Notes: generated by a model from the sequence alone, not told the origin. DNA of 10,000 nt from Botryococcus braunii (GCA_002005505.1 KV908342.1:683442-693441), one strand, 5' to 3'. Positions 1 to 8,247 are shown, counted from the stretch's first letter. Numbers and translations: made by a program.

Positions 1-1
1 G

Positions 2-64
2 GATGCCCTGAGGGAACATACAAAGCAAGAGAGGTTCGGAGGACATGGCTCTCGTGGGCGGTGA
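2..64 (+). CDS. Possible C-terminal tail of a protein cut by the window edge
   Basis: The frame starting at base 2 is open to a TGA at 62-64 and encodes about 20 residues, ending in a glycine/arginine-rich stretch (FGGHGSRGR). RG-rich tails are common at the ends of RNA-binding and helicase proteins, which is the only reason to consider it coding. The DNA downstream turns T-rich (about 215-250), as a 3' UTR might. Frame 1 is also open from base 1 to 138, and a GTGAGT that could be a splice donor sits at 61-66, so this could equally be an exon end or chance. I do not recognise the protein. Confidence 0.15.
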   Translation, partial: DALREHTKQERFGGHGSRGR

Positions 65-380
65 GTGGATACCTGATGATGGTGAGGCTCGGTAGACGCA
101 GCGCAACAATGAAGTACAACAGCAGTGGGAAGCTAACATAGCCGCCCCATGTCCCGGGCATACGCAAGCTTGCTGTTTATTCTACTACTAGCTATGTGAG
201 GAGGAAGTGTCCTCTTTGTTTCTTGTTTGATTATTTTTGGTTTGTTGTTCTCGTCCCAAGTGTTTTAGAACATTTTTTAGTGGGAGGGTTTCAATGTGGG
301 GGCGGGGGTCTCTGCTGTTGCGCCATGTGTTCAATGTACAGGATCACGAGAAGTTTGATCCTAGTAAGCGAGTGGTAAGT
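65..380. other. Stretch without a supported gene
   Basis: Only short unrelated open frames are present. Bases 200-260 are T/G-rich and 296-310 form a G-rich tract. No tRNA, rRNA or domain-bearing frame is visible. It may be the 3' UTR or intergenic DNA behind the possible gene tail at 2-64. Confidence 0.4.
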
Positions 381-741
381 GTGAGGTGGAGGTCAACTGG
401 TGTGTCAGACTTCGTACATTTTGTAATTTTAAGACTGCAGCCTCATTGGCAACGGACTCATTTGGGCAACAGTGTGGACAACAACGCCATGTGAGGTGGA
501 GGACAATGCATGGTGCCCATATGGGGCACGTCAGGGAGGTCCAAGGTCATGAGCTATTGACAAGGCACCAGCCTCGTTGGGCACCAGCCTCGTTGGGCAC
601 CAGCCTCCTAGTTGTGGACACAACGCGAGTGTGAGGTGGTGGACGACGGGGAGTGTCAAGCAGTTCGAAAGCCTTGCGCAGGATGCGCGTCCATGACAAG
701 GCAAGAGCCTCGTTGGGCAACAGCATTAGAATTGTGACTGT
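381..741 (+). repeat. Diverged tandem repeat array, about 110-140 bp units
   Basis: The block GTGAGGTGGWGG recurs at 381, 491 and 631, so the units are about 110 and 140 bp. A weaker fourth copy of GTGAGGTGG lies apart at 1249. Each unit also carries copies of a CCTCRTTGGGCAACAG-like motif (near 440, 460, 571, 587 and 708) followed by a GTGGACA or GTGACTG segment. The longer unit is explained partly by an internal 16-bp amplification. The copies are clearly diverged, so the array looks old or mosaic. Short frames that run through it are repeat translations and show no domain. Confidence 0.6.
565..608 (+). repeat. 16-bp perfect tandem repeat, about 2.7 copies
   Basis: The unit GCACCAGCCTCGTTGG is repeated exactly at 565-580 and 581-596 and is followed by a partial copy from 597 that diverges after GCACCAGCCTC. 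It lies inside the larger diverged array and accounts for part of the extra length of that unit. The exact identity of the first two copies suggests recent replication slippage. Confidence 0.85.
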
Positions 742-1024
742 GTATTGCTGGTATGCATATGTTCTACGTTGGAGCAACGCGCTATACAGGATATTTTGCG
801 TCCAAGTGAGAGGCCTTGTTAACAACCGGAATCGATTAGCGGACAGGCTGTACAAAGTTATATTACGTCTTTGCGGAGGCCCCAGGACGGCCTCATTAGG
901 CAATGGGCAGGTCAAGCATTCTTGCACGTTTGGTTAGGCAGCTTCCACATTTGGCAACAGGCTGTGTGATGATCATTAGTCAAGAATTTGGACGCATCCT
1001 TCCTTCCCAAATTCTGACAAACGA

Positions 1025-1161
1025 ATGACGAGGCCGTGGCCTCGCATTGTTGAGGAGCTCCTCAACAATGCGAGGCGTCTTATACAGCCTGTACGGCTGG
1101 ATATGCTCCACTTTTTTGTTTACGATGCCTTGGATTGTTGAAGAGGCCACGGCCTCGTCAT
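1025..1161. repeat. Nested foldback / MITE-like inverted repeat
   Basis: The outer arms are TGACGAGGCCGTGGCCTC at 1026-1043 and its exact reverse complement at 1143-1160; one more pair (1025/1161) extends the match. Inside the left half is a perfect 38-bp palindrome at 1039-1076, centred on GAGCTC. A diverged third copy of the palindrome arm, in direct orientation, sits at 1127-1145 and matches about 16 of 19 bases. Each outer arm is itself nearly self-complementary (GAGGCC, two bases, GGCCTC). A small non-autonomous foldback element or MITE would look like this. I found no convincing target-site duplication, so its origin is inference. Confidence 0.6.
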
Positions 1162-1852
1162 ACATGGTGGGTGGGCAAAATTGGGGAGGACGGCATGTCT
1201 GCCACGAGGAATGTGTGCTGACGACGCAGCAACCCATGCCATCGCAGTGTGAGGTGGCACTCGCGGAAGACTCTCACCAGAGCAAGCATATCCGAAGCTG
1301 TGGCCAGCAAGCTTGAGTCCCCATATGTGTGACCAGCCTGCACAAGTCAGCCTTGCACATACATGAACAAGGGAAGGTGGAGACAGGGCGGCACGATAAT
1401 AGGATGCCCAAACTGTGCTGAGGCACACACCCCTTAATGACAATGTTTGTAATGGGTTACGGCAATAACTTTCGAACTTGTCCCGGAACTCACGCTTGCC
1501 TTTTTCTACATTTTTAATGACTGTGAGAGTTTCTACACTATTGCTGCCACACAGAGTGCTTCATTTGATCACAAAAATGCCGCTTCCGTGTTCCTGTGCG
1601 TCAAAGTACATGCTAAAGCAGCAAGAAATGCGTATTTGTTGGCATATGGTGGAGTAAATCGGACACGTCTGACCACGTTTTGACCACGTGGAGATGGGAG
1701 GAAGAAGGTGCCATCCAAAGCAAGTATTCAACTTTTAAATGCTGCTGTTGAAGTATCTGATCAACCTGTAAACAGGTTCTGCACATGCATGTGCCTGCTT
1801 TTGCATATAGTGTTTGTCCTGCACATATATTTGTCTGATTGTCCATCTATGG
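1162..1852. other. Stretch without a supported gene
   Basis: No frame here carries a recognisable motif. Small features are a stray GTGAGGTGG repeat block at 1249, a TGACCACGT duplicate (1670-1678 and 1681-1689) whose second copy contains the G-box-like CCACGTGG at 1684-1691, and a 14-bp palindrome GCACATGCATGTGC at 1781-1794. None is enough to call a regulatory site. Confidence 0.4.
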
Positions 1853-1898
1853 AGAGTAAAAACGTATGTAAGTTTATACGTGCATACGTTTTTACTCT
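1853..1898. repeat. Stem-loop with 16-bp perfect arms
   Basis: The arms AGAGTAAAAACGTATG (1853-1868) and CATACGTTTTTACTCT (1883-1898) are perfect reverse complements around a 14-base loop. The structure is AT-rich and has no coding context. It could be a short foldback remnant or a hairpin in an unannotated transcript; nothing else in the sequence decides this. Confidence 0.7.
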
Positions 1899-1969
1899 TT
1901 TGAGAATTTGAGTATTTCAGGGCAGTAGCCTGAAGGGCCTAGTCACCTTTGCTGCAGGTTGAGTTTACA

Positions 1970-2005
1970 CCCCCCTCCCCCCCCCCCCCCCCCAACAAAA
2001 AAAAA
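1970..2005. repeat. Poly-C tract followed by poly-A
   Basis: A 24-base C tract interrupted by one T (1970-1993, with 17 uninterrupted Cs from 1977) is followed by AA, one C and nine As. A second run of ten Cs lies at 2222-2231. Lengths of such homopolymers are unreliable in assemblies. Confidence 0.9.
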
Positions 2006-2239
2006 CCTAATCTCCCACACAACCCCCTGATTGTTTTGAAATCTCTTCACGCAGAAGGATAAATTGTCCAGTGTGTCGTGCTACTGACCGAGATGGGAGG
2101 ACCGAATTCGTAATGTATACCCACCCCCACACCCCGGTTGACAGTCCTACTGGTATACAAGTCCCTGAAAGCCCGTCAGAGAGAATGTCAGACGGTCCTC
2201 AGACACACATGTAAATAACCTCCCCCCCCCCTCTCAACT
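2006..2239. other. Left flank of the retroelement, no gene seen
   Basis: This short stretch up to the target-site duplication contains C-rich patches (about 2121-2136 and 2219-2235) and no supported reading frame. The open minus-strand frame at 2188-2397 is only the LTR read through into the flank. Confidence 0.5.
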
Positions 2240-2244
2240 CGCCC
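2240..2244. repeat. Target-site duplication, left copy (CGCCC)
   Basis: CGCCC directly abuts the outer end of the left LTR and is repeated exactly at 8580-8584 outside the right LTR. Five base pairs is the usual duplication made by Ty3/Gypsy integrases. It shows that both ends belong to one insertion event and that the element has not recombined with another copy. Confidence 0.93.
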
Positions 2245-2505
2245 TGTAGCGTTAACTAAGCGGAAGAGGTTTTTATGAGACAGTGAGACGTTCGTGGTGT
2301 GCAACCAAAGAGTGTTACATGATTGATTCGCAAGCCCACTCTTAAACCCAGGGTGGGTTGAATTATACTGTACTGCCTCAGACGCGTAGTCGGGCAACCG
2401 AGCGAACTACCTGACCGAGGTTGTACTGCGAACCCAGATCACATGGCAAGTCAATGAGCAATGCCAAGGACCATACTAGAGCATTATACCCTAGGAAATG
2501 CTACA
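2245..2505 (-). repeat. 3' LTR
   Basis: The LTR runs from TGTAGC to GCTACA, 261 bp, and is the left copy on the plus strand. It matches the other LTR at 260 of 261 positions; the one difference is C at 2415 against G at 8489. It should supply the polyadenylation site of the element transcript, but I see no canonical AATAAA on the minus strand. The inner end is preceded by the polypurine tract. Confidence 0.96.
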
Positions 2506-2519
2506 TGCCCTCCCCCTTG
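2506..2519 (-). other. Polypurine tract (plus-strand DNA primer)
   Basis: On the minus strand the bases just before the 3' LTR read CAAGGGGGAGGGCA, with the uninterrupted purine run AAGGGGGAGGG ending two bases before TGTAGC. Position and composition fit the RNase H-resistant primer used for second-strand DNA synthesis. Confidence 0.85.
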
Positions 2520-3259
2520 GCATAAGCTATGAGAAGTTGTTTATGGCAATGGGGCCACAAAACGTAAGACAGGGGTATCACGAACCCTGCTTACTGTAAC
2601 TATAGATAATCACACCTCCTATAGTTACCAAACCAGCAAGTCAGAGGATGAAGTCCACAAAGCAATTTAGCACGACACAGACGAGGGACTCATCTGCTCA
2701 ATGCTCGAATACCTTAACATTCTAAGGACTATCGTCTGCAAGGCGGATCCTCTAACTTAGGGGACGAACTCTCTAGACCGCACTCACACCAGTGATGAAA
2801 CAATTAGGTTGAGTCATTAGACTAGCACTTGTCCAAACCTTAGGTCCAGTTACCCTGCACTGCAGTGTAACCTTCGCTTGAGGTGGCTTTCCAACTAAAG
2901 GCATAAGGCATATCGTCTAGAGCAGCAAGCTATACACAACTAACTACCACATAGTGTATCTCATGGGTAAGATACCAAAGCAAGTTACTCATGCACGGAA
3001 CTACAATTTGCAGCTACACTGCCACAGCAAGTGCATCACAAAATGGAGCCGTGGGTCAAGGAAACATAACCCATGCAAAACAATTAACCAAGAGACATGC
3101 ATGCAAGTCCCAATTCACGAATCCCCCTCCCAGACCCTTCCACCCTCCCTCCCTCCCAGATCCAAGCTGGCTGGCGAAGTCCAAGGGTCATCAGCCGCAA
3201 ATGGCTGGAAAAGTCTCACGGCCGCAAGTGGCTCAACAAGGGATGCCCGCAAGTGGGAC
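2520..3259 (-). other. Untranslated 3' region of the retroelement
   Basis: About 740 bases lie between the pol stop and the polypurine tract with no supported minus-strand gene. It contains a hairpin with 10-bp arms (GTAACTATAG at 2596-2605 and its complement at 2619-2628), a (CCCT)n tract at 3143-3157, and three spaced copies of a CCGCAARTGG-like motif near 3195, 3222 and 3247. A plus-strand frame at 2954-3457 (167 codons) runs through it and on into the antisense of pol. It has no recognisable domain and I treat it as chance. Confidence 0.6.
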
Positions 3260-6200
3260 TTAAGAAAGGACTGGGGCAGCTGCCACGTCATCTGCCAAGT
3301 GGCGAACATGGGCAAGGGGCTCCCAAGTGTTCTCAGTCTCATCATAGCCCATCCATTTGACCAAGTACCGCCAAGATTTTCCAACTCTCTTTTTAGCAAT
3401 GATGGCCTCAACTTCATAAAAGCCGCCACGCTTGTCTGCATACAAAGGAGGTGGTGAAGTAACAGTAACTGGTACAGATGAAGACACATAAGGCTTCAGC
3501 TGGGAAACATGAAACACAGGATGAATGTTCACAGTCTCAGGCAAAATAAGTCTAAAAGCACGAGTACCAACTGCTGCAGCAATAGTAAAGGGCCCAAAAT
3601 ACTTAGCTGATAACTTTGACGAGAGCCCAGGTGAAAGCTGGTTCTTCCTTGCAGCCAACAACACCAGGTCCCCCACCTTAAAAGGGTGATCTCGTCTCTT
3701 TCTATCTGCATAAGACTTCTGCCGTTGCTGTGCAGAGGCAAGATTAGACTTGGCACTTTTCAAGGCAGTCTGCAGCCCCTCAACCCACTCAGACACAGCA
3801 GGATTCGCAGAACGTGAAGGAACAGCAGAAGACAAGGGAGTAAGGGGATGGCGCCCGTGATTCAGGAAGAAGGGTGTCTGCAGTGTGGAAGCCTGGAGAG
3901 AGTTATTGTAAGCAAACTCCACCATGCTTAAATACTTGCACCAGTCATCCTGTCTCGGCCCCACAAACCCTCTGAACATGTCTTCCATGGTCCGATTCAT
4001 TCTCTCTGTCTGCCCGTCTGTCTGAGGGTGGTAAGTAGTAGACATAACAATCTCAGTACCCAATAATTTAACAAAGGCCTTCCAAAAATGGCTAGTGAAC
4101 CTCGGATCTCTATCACTCACAATGGAGGTAGGCATTCCAAATCTCACAAAGACCCTGTCTATAAACAGTTGTGCAAGTTGAGGTGCATTGATGGTTTTAG
4201 TGCATGCAGCCAAGACACACAACTTAGAAAACCTATCCACAAATACCACAATAGAATCAAACCCACAACAGACAGGTAAATCAGTCACTAAATCAAGGGA
4301 AACGCTCTGCCAAGGTCCATCTGGAATGGGCAGTGGCTGAAGCAAACCATAAGGTACGGCTCCAGTTCCTTTAGTGCGCTGGCAGGTGTCACAAGACCTG
4401 CAAAAGTCCCTGACTGATGAGCTGAGACGTGGCCACCAAAACTCCCTGCACACTAGCTCATACATCTTGTTAATACCAAGATGGCCAGAAAAGGGTGTGG
4501 TATGGCACTCTCTCAGCACCTTCTCTCTCAATGCATCAGGTACATAGACCTTCCCTGATTGCACAGAATAAGGTACAGAGTCCCTCAATACCAAAACACC
4601 TTCATCCACAAGTTTAGCAACTGTGGGATCAGAAACACAAAGCAAGGCAATCTCTTGTAAGAGAGAAGAGACAGCAACAGAGGAGACATGCATCACTGCA
4701 AGGTCAACACGCCTAGACAAGGCATCTGCAACCACATTATCAGTGCCTTTAACATACTTTATATCAGGCATAAACCTCATAATCTCAGTGAGCCAACGTT
4801 CCTGCCTACTAGTCCTAACAGGAGCAGTCAGTAAGTACTTTAAAGCCTGCTGATCAGTGTGTACAGTAAACTTAGCACCCAGCAATAAATGTTTCCATTT
4901 AAGCAAAGCATGAACAAGAGCCAATAATTCTCGGTCATACGGGGCCAACTTCCTCTCAGGGGGCTGGAGTTTCCTGGACTCGAAGGCGACGGGCTGCAGT
5001 CCCTGGCCTTGATCCTGCTGCAAAACAGCACCCACAGCAAAGCCTGAGGCATCTACATGTACAACAAAAGGTTTGTCTAAATCAGGCATCAACAAACAAG
5101 GAGGAGAAGAAACAAGATCTTTCAATGCAATGAAGGCTTCCCTCTGGGGTCCCTCCCAGGTCCAAGGCACATCCTTCTTAAGCAACTCAGTCATAGGATA
5201 AGCAACATCTGCAAAATGGTCAATAAAAGTGTCATAATACTGTGTTAACCCAAGGAACCCTCTCAACTGTGACACATTACAAGGAGTGGGCCAATCCTGA
5301 ATGGCAGCAACCTTCCTAGGATCCACCTTAATCCCATCCGGTGTCAACAGGTGCCCAAGGTATTCCACCTGCTTGGCAGCAAATTCACACTTAGACCTTT
5401 TACAGTAAAATTTATGTTCCCTCAGCACTGACAAGACAGTTCTCAAATGCTCCATATGTTCTGCAACGGATTTAGAATAGATAAGGATATCATCTAGGTA
5501 TACCAGTACAAATCTGTCAAGAAAGGGAGCCAAGACAGAGTTCATTACAGCCTGAAAGGTGGCAGGTGCATTAGTCAATCCAAAAGGCATCACAGTAAAT
5601 TCATAATGGCCATAACGGGTCTTAAATGCAGTCTTTTCTATACTGTCTTCATGCATACGTATCTGATGATAACCAGAAGCCAGATCAAGTTTAGAAAAGA
5701 TACAACTACCATGAAGTTGTTCAAACATCTCATCAATTCTAGGCAAAGGATGCTGGTTCCTAACAGTAATCCTATTCAAAGCTCTATAGTCAATACACAA
5801 ACGCCAGCCACCATCTTTTTTTGGAACAAATAAAATGGGTGCACCAAAGGGTGAGGTTGATGGGCGGATGAAGCCTCGCTCCAGGAGCTCCTGTAACTGC
5901 GCACGAAGTTCAGCAAGCTGAGCTCCAGACAGTGGATATATACGAGAGGCTGGAGGAGTTGCGTCCGGCTCCAATCTGATATGGTGGTCTCCAGCACGAG
6001 AAGGAGGGAGACCTTCAGGAAGTCCAGACAGTACATCCTTAAACTCCTGCAAAAGCTCCTCCAACTCTGGCACATTGTGTGCATCAGTATCTGGACTATC
6101 AGTCACTGCATTTAATTGAACAACATAGATTGATTCACCCAACTTCACCATCTCTTCTACTTCCATAGATGAGATCACATATTCTGGCATGCCTGACCTC

Positions 6201-7135
6201 TGACACCCCAACAATACATGTGTTTTGTTGTCATGAGTCAAGGACACAGCATTCAATTTCCAATTAACAACTGGGTTAAAAGCAGTGAGCCAAGGTTTGC
6301 CCAAGACAAGATCATAATACATCAACTCAGTAGGGAGGCAGGTGACTCTAAAACCCAATGTCCCAACAGTCAGGTCAGTTGACACACTATGTCCTACCAT
6401 AGATGTTCTACCATCAGCCACTCTTACAGTAACATGTGAACTCAAAGATTCAGTGGGAAGGGCAAGCTCCTGCACAAGTTTATCATCAATAAAATTTGCA
6501 GATGCTCCACTGTCTAACAAAATCCTGACAGTCCTACCAGCAAGAGTTCCCTCAAACTCAATACAAGTAGCTGAAAGATCAGGACCATCCACAATGTATC
6601 TACTGTCTAGCTGGACAAAAGAGTCAAAACAGGTTGCAGGCAGTGGCTTCTTCTTCACACCGAGACAGCCAGACTGTACCAAACAACTAAACAAGGGCAA
6701 GCCTGTATGGGAATTGCAATGGGGTGTGCACGTAGTGGTGGAAGATAAACCCAATGCAGCCAAAACAGTAGCCGAAAGTAGCAATTCATGTGATTGCTGT
6801 GAAGTAGTCCCTTCCAGCACCTGTCCACAGTGACTTGAACAAGAAAGCACAGTCAATCTGGTCCCTGGTAACAACTGTGACACAAGCTGGCTGACAGAAT
6901 CCTCTCTATCACTACTATCAACAAACAAAACAACATGAGCATCACTATCAATAAGGTGAGGAGCTGCATCTCTCTTACACATGCTCTCAGGACTAGCTAG
7001 GTCACTGGCAGAGGGGGATGTCTGAAACTCTCTACACAAACCATGCCCACCTACAATATGGGTCATGAAATTATGGTAACAACTGTGGAAATAATTCTGC
7101 AGATGACCAAGCTCATTACAAAACAGGAATACCAT
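3260..7135 (-). CDS. pol: Pol polyprotein: protease, RT, RNase H, integrase, chromodomain
   Basis: This 1,291-residue polyprotein copies the element RNA into DNA and integrates it. A degenerate zinc-knuckle-like segment lies at the N-terminus (C6, G10, H11). The aspartic protease has LLDSGAS with D208 and LVLGKPW at 276-282. In RT, the catalytic Asp are D484 (SKLDLASGYHQIR) and YLDD at 546-549. RNase H shows D695, E736, D761 and D804. The integrase has an HHCC finger (H878, H885, C915, C918) and a D948, D1008, E1044 core with exact D35E spacing. A GPF motif (1181-1183) and HPVFHVSQLKPY (1205-1216) follow. The chromodomain (about 1239-1285) keeps aromatic-cage equivalents Y1240, W1261 and Y1264, so it could bind methylated histone H3. 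The ATG at 7135 has A at -3 and G at +4. The frame is open only to 7162 upstream, so how pol is translated relative to gag is unclear. The stop is TAA. Confidence 0.97.
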   Translation of the reverse strand: MVFLFCNELGHLQNYFHSCYHNFMTHIVGGHGLCREFQTSPSASDLASPESMCKRDAAPHLIDSDAHVVLFVDSSDREDSVSQLVSQLLPGTRLTVLSCSSHCGQVLEGTTSQQSHELLLSATVLAALGLSSTTTCTPHCNSHTGLPLFSCLVQSGCLGVKKKPLPATCFDSFVQLDSRYIVDGPDLSATCIEFEGTLAGRTVRILLDSGASANFIDDKLVQELALPTESLSSHVTVRVADGRTSMVGHSVSTDLTVGTLGFRVTCLPTELMYYDLVLGKPWLTAFNPVVNWKLNAVSLTHDNKTHVLLGCQRSGMPEYVISSMEVEEMVKLGESIYVVQLNAVTDSPDTDAHNVPELEELLQEFKDVLSGLPEGLPPSRAGDHHIRLEPDATPPASRIYPLSGAQLAELRAQLQELLERGFIRPSTSPFGAPILFVPKKDGGWRLCIDYRALNRITVRNQHPLPRIDEMFEQLHGSCIFSKLDLASGYHQIRMHEDSIEKTAFKTRYGHYEFTVMPFGLTNAPATFQAVMNSVLAPFLDRFVLVYLDDILIYSKSVAEHMEHLRTVLSVLREHKFYCKRSKCEFAAKQVEYLGHLLTPDGIKVDPRKVAAIQDWPTPCNVSQLRGFLGLTQYYDTFIDHFADVAYPMTELLKKDVPWTWEGPQREAFIALKDLVSSPPCLLMPDLDKPFVVHVDASGFAVGAVLQQDQGQGLQPVAFESRKLQPPERKLAPYDRELLALVHALLKWKHLLLGAKFTVHTDQQALKYLLTAPVRTSRQERWLTEIMRFMPDIKYVKGTDNVVADALSRRVDLAVMHVSSVAVSSLLQEIALLCVSDPTVAKLVDEGVLVLRDSVPYSVQSGKVYVPDALREKVLRECHTTPFSGHLGINKMYELVCREFWWPRLSSSVRDFCRSCDTCQRTKGTGAVPYGLLQPLPIPDGPWQSVSLDLVTDLPVCCGFDSIVVFVDRFSKLCVLAACTKTINAPQLAQLFIDRVFVRFGMPTSIVSDRDPRFTSHFWKAFVKLLGTEIVMSTTYHPQTDGQTERMNRTMEDMFRGFVGPRQDDWCKYLSMVEFAYNNSLQASTLQTPFFLNHGRHPLTPLSSAVPSRSANPAVSEWVEGLQTALKSAKSNLASAQQRQKSYADRKRRDHPFKVGDLVLLAARKNQLSPGLSSKLSAKYFGPFTIAAAVGTRAFRLILPETVNIHPVFHVSQLKPYVSSSVPVTVTSPPPLYADKRGGFYEVEAIIAKKRVGKSWRYLVKWMGYDETENTWEPLAHVRHLADDVAAAPVLS

Positions 7136-7209
7136 ACTGGGGCTCTGAACAGTTGGCTGGCATCATAAACAGGACTCACACTGCTGTTTTACCGAAGAAG
7201 ACCCACAAA
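7136..7209 (-). other. Gag-pol junction with frame change and in-frame TGA
   Basis: Gag ends with TGA at 7210-7212. The pol frame is -1 relative to gag and is open across the end of gag, but it meets a TGA at 7163-7165 before opening again into the pol ATG at 7135. No classic X-XXY-YYZ slippery heptamer is obvious at the end of gag, and I found no splice pair that joins the frames. Re-initiation at 7135, whose context is strong, or a recent nonsense or indel mutation are the simplest explanations. Confidence 0.75.
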
Positions 7210-8247
7210 TCAAGTAGTACTTGACTTGCGCTTGGGTTGTCTGAGCTCTGGATGCAATTTCCAGCAACGCTCTGCTGCGTGTCCTGCCTTGCCACAATGT
7301 GCGCAGGGCTGCGCAGAAGTTTTTGTCGGGCCTGGTGACTTGGAGTCAGGGGAGAACTTTGGAGCAGGGTTCACAGGCTTAGACGGTCCTGGAAGGTCTG
7401 ATATTGTCACAGCATGCTTGAAGTGGTCTTCCAAGGTCTGGGGATACTGTAGGGAGATGCTTTTCTGAAGATCAGCCCTGCAGCCAGCCAAAAATAAGTA
7501 ACACAAAGTCTCTTCTGCAAATGCCTTTGGAACCTTTGACCTCAATGCATTAAATGTTGCAATATAGCTTCGCATGTCAGTCTTTCCCTGTGAGAGACTC
7601 AGCAACTGCTCTAAATGCCTCTTATGCAGCTCTACAGGCCTAAAAGCAGCAGTAAGTGCAGTCACAAACGATTCCCACGTCCCATAAGCAGCAAGACTCC
7701 CTGAAGCAATTAACTTAAACTGCCCAGTCCACCAATCCAATGCTTTTCCTCGCAAAAACATCGCTGCCACCTCTACAGACCTCCTCGTCTGTAGATCTAC
7801 ATCGTACGCACGCAAATACATCTCGGTTTGCATGAGCCAGGGATCCAACTTCATTGGATCTCCCTCGAACACAGGCGGATCCGGGAATTTAAGAGAAGGC
7901 TTCCCTGAACTGGTGGACGACGCTGATGCCGGTGCCGGAATGGACGTTGGCACAGGCTGAGGCGCCACCACTGGTGCAGGCTGAGCCAGCGCAAGCTGAA
8001 TCACTTTCTCTGACCCATCTATGATGTTTTGAGTCGACGTCGGAGTAGGGGCAAGCGAAGGAACACCAGATCCACTAGCAACGGCTAGTTGCGGCAGAGC
8101 ACCGATGTCTTGTAAATGCCTTATCATAACAGCAGGATCTACAGCGGATAAGTCTACATCTTCATCATCCTGAAGTTCTAAAGCTGGATCTTGCTCAATA
8201 GGGCTACGAGCACGGGCTCTCGAACCGGAACGCGGATGCCGCGACAT
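7210..8247 (-). CDS. gag: Gag polyprotein (capsid and CCHC nucleocapsid)
   Basis: This 345-residue protein should form the virus-like particle and package the element RNA. The N-terminus is acidic and low-complexity, then Ala/Pro/Ser-rich (about 60-115). A retrotransposon Gag/capsid domain follows at about 120-280, with the typical LRGKALDWW (165-173), TWESFVTALTAAFRP (190-204) and a Q-rich LEQLLSLSQG segment. A single zinc knuckle C315-x2-C318-x4-H323-x4-C328 binds nucleic acid and is followed by a basic tail (KRK near 339-341). The start ATG at 8247 lies about 52 bases from the primer-binding site, giving a short leader. Pol lies downstream in another frame, so unlike many chromoviruses this copy does not encode one continuous Gag-Pol. 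Length and layout are ordinary for the family. Confidence 0.95.
   Translation of the reverse strand: MSRHPRSGSRARARSPIEQDPALELQDDEDVDLSAVDPAVMIRHLQDIGALPQLAVASGSGVPSLAPTPTSTQNIIDGSEKVIQLALAQPAPVVAPQPVPTSIPAPASASSTSSGKPSLKFPDPPVFEGDPMKLDPWLMQTEMYLRAYDVDLQTRRSVEVAAMFLRGKALDWWTGQFKLIASGSLAAYGTWESFVTALTAAFRPVELHKRHLEQLLSLSQGKTDMRSYIATFNALRSKVPKAFAEETLCYLFLAGCRADLQKSISLQYPQTLEDHFKHAVTISDLPGPSKPVNPAPKFSPDSKSPGPTKTSAQPCAHCGKAGHAAERCWKLHPELRQPKRKSSTT

Noticed and set aside
381..741. Possible CRISPR-like array
   Set aside because: The repeats are diverged, of unequal unit length and in a eukaryotic context; there are no uniform spacers and no cas genes.
547..1443. Several 85-126 codon frames in the left flank
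   Set aside because: They run through tandem and inverted repeats, overlap each other on both strands and show no recognisable domain.
2188..2397. Minus-strand frame shared with 8178-8471
   Set aside because: It is simply the LTR sequence translated at both ends of the element.
2954..3457. Plus-strand 167-codon frame in the element tail
   Set aside because: It overlaps the antisense of pol, is low-complexity Pro/Ser/Lys in part, and shows no domain. Mentioned only as a possible antisense curiosity.
6342..6833. 163-codon plus-strand frame
   Set aside because: Antisense shadow of the protease and linker region of pol, with no motif of its own.
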